This document shows positions 62,375-63,530 of a stretch of DNA of 63,530 nucleotides, piece by piece (the stretch's first letter is position 1; each line of letters starts with the position of its first letter). Where the stretch lies: positions 596,687 to 660,216 of the forward strand of contig NC_049980.1 of assembly GCF_000003815.2 (NCBI RefSeq). The letters run 5' to 3'. A program made the position numbers and the translations under genes. The notes below the pieces were generated by a model that was not told where the DNA came from, made no database searches, and was given only the letters and a program-made list of their open reading frames with translations. Source of the DNA: Branchiostoma floridae. Its lineage: Eukaryota; Chordata; Leptocardii; Amphioxiformes; Branchiostomatidae.

Positions 62375-63530
62375 GTAAGTGTAGGTCAGACATCGAAGTT
62401 AGGGCTGCCCATTGGCAAGCATATTATAATACACTGAATGAAGGCTTAAAAAAAGTACTAACCCATATTTCAATCTTAAAAAGTCTTCTCACTAGAAAGT
62501 CACTTGGGTCTACTTTATAAACATTCAAAGAAAACGGGGTTGTTCGGCTCATTCTCCGAGAAACTTTGAGCTCGCTCTATGAAAGAAACCTCACCTTTGA
62601 TCCCTGTTCCCTCCTGATACAACCGGTAGCACCCTATAACTAAAACCTGTCCTTCAATACACCAGCTAAACTGCTGAACTGAACAAATTTTGACCCAAAT
62701 AGGAAAGCTTAGACCCTACATGTCCCTTCTAACTAAAAAAGTCACCAGATTGGGCAAAATTTTTCAAGGAAAAGAAGGATTTTCAAGGATTTTAAGTCAC
62801 TCTCAAATCGTTCCCATTTTGTGCACTGTACTGCGCAACGCAACTATGACGTCAGCCCTGTAATAGTACGATACTTAGCGGGGGGAGGGGAGAGGGCCAT
62901 GTAAAAAAAATCAGGTTGAAGGGTAGGACCATGAAACTTTTGATTTTTTACAAACAGGTTATACCATAGGCATCCTTGGTTCCGACCGTTTTCTTCTTTC
63001 TTTCCAACCTGCAGCTGGTGACCCTGAAAATACAGGAAATGGCGTTACAGAGGGTCAATGGTTATCATGTTGAAGTTAAACGTTGTTTTGCCCTGAGCGC
63101 TTCAGACGATATCGATCTAAAGTAAACAGAAGAAAAGCGTTGTACATGTACATTGTGTATTGCTTTATAGCTACATGAGTTTACAGGTGTTTTTTATTTG
63201 CTTATGTATATCAAGGCAGTTAAGTCAATTGCCTGTATAGCCAGAGAACTTTATTGCACCACATTTGTACATGGTACAATGTACGGAACGACTAATATAC
63301 AAAGTAAATAATAGGTATATAGAATAAGACTTAACATCCAATTAGCATAATAAGTAGGGCTAACACAAGTCTTTGATATACTGTTACAGTCTAGTTGGGC
63401 TAATCATGGGTTTCAGTATTCTTTCTAATAGCAAAGCAGTCTTTATAAAGCAATAGTTATTGTTTGGCATGTATGTCAGCAATCCCCGTCACTCGACTGC
63501 CACACGGTGTCGTGCACTGACGTATATACC
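62375..63530. other. Window end: no exon recognised, LINE-like tail at 63238
   Basis: Contains the inverted LINE-tail-like segment 63238-63400 (TTTATTGCACCACATTTGTA...). The rest shows no gene. Confidence 0.4.

Overview
The window reads as animal nuclear DNA, most likely from a cephalochordate (amphioxus, Branchiostoma). Genes are split into many short exons with GT-AG introns. The coding exons match conserved animal proteins, and introns and spacers are packed with short inverted-repeat transposons, LINE fragments, SINE-like copies and minisatellites. The species is inferred from overall style and protein similarity; no marker in the window proves it. A run of exactly 100 N at 48271-48370 marks an assembly gap.

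Left half (about 0.2-30.2 kb): two 11-exon genes of the FLVCR family (major-facilitator choline/ethanolamine/heme-related transporters) stand head to head. Copy A is on the minus strand (836-11576) and looks intact. Copy B is on the plus strand (19262-29507). Exon lengths match one for one except exon 1, and homology continues past both gene ends, so the pair is a large inverted duplication with arms of about 11 kb around a 7.5 kb spacer. In copy B, exon 3 carries a one-base loss and a compensating one-base gain. Exon length and phase are kept, but 46 codons are read in the wrong frame, across a predicted membrane helix. The spacer and introns hold two arrays of palindromic bZIP-type motifs: 78-bp units with TGACGTCA, and 28-bp units with GAGTCATATGACTC. 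They also hold two perfect RFX-type palindromes, a broken TLC-domain gene fragment, and a 2.2 kb CACTA-type element in copy B intron 4.

Middle (30.2-40.1 kb): no gene that I can support. It holds minisatellites, MITEs, LINE tails and a near-perfect 94-bp GC-rich hairpin.

Right half: CFAP161 (cilia and flagella associated protein 161, a ciliary doublet protein) runs on the minus strand, 40099-49196. GOLPH3 (PI4P-binding Golgi phosphoprotein 3) runs on the plus strand, 49711-57891. They are divergent, with start codons 514 bp apart, and share an upstream region containing a YY1-type site. The expected second exon of CFAP161 is not visible and probably lies in the N gap. GOLPH3 exon 2 is amplified at both edges: its acceptor and first ~30 bp occur three times, and its last ~55 bp with the splice donor occur about ten times. 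The sequence as assembled predicts a 21-residue in-frame duplication in this otherwise strongly conserved protein. A possible first exon of an unrecognised gene lies at 62234.

A recurring theme is tandem amplification of exon edges together with their splice sites, in FLVCR-A exon 3, FLVCR-B exon 3 and GOLPH3 exon 2. This is the most unusual structural signal in the window.
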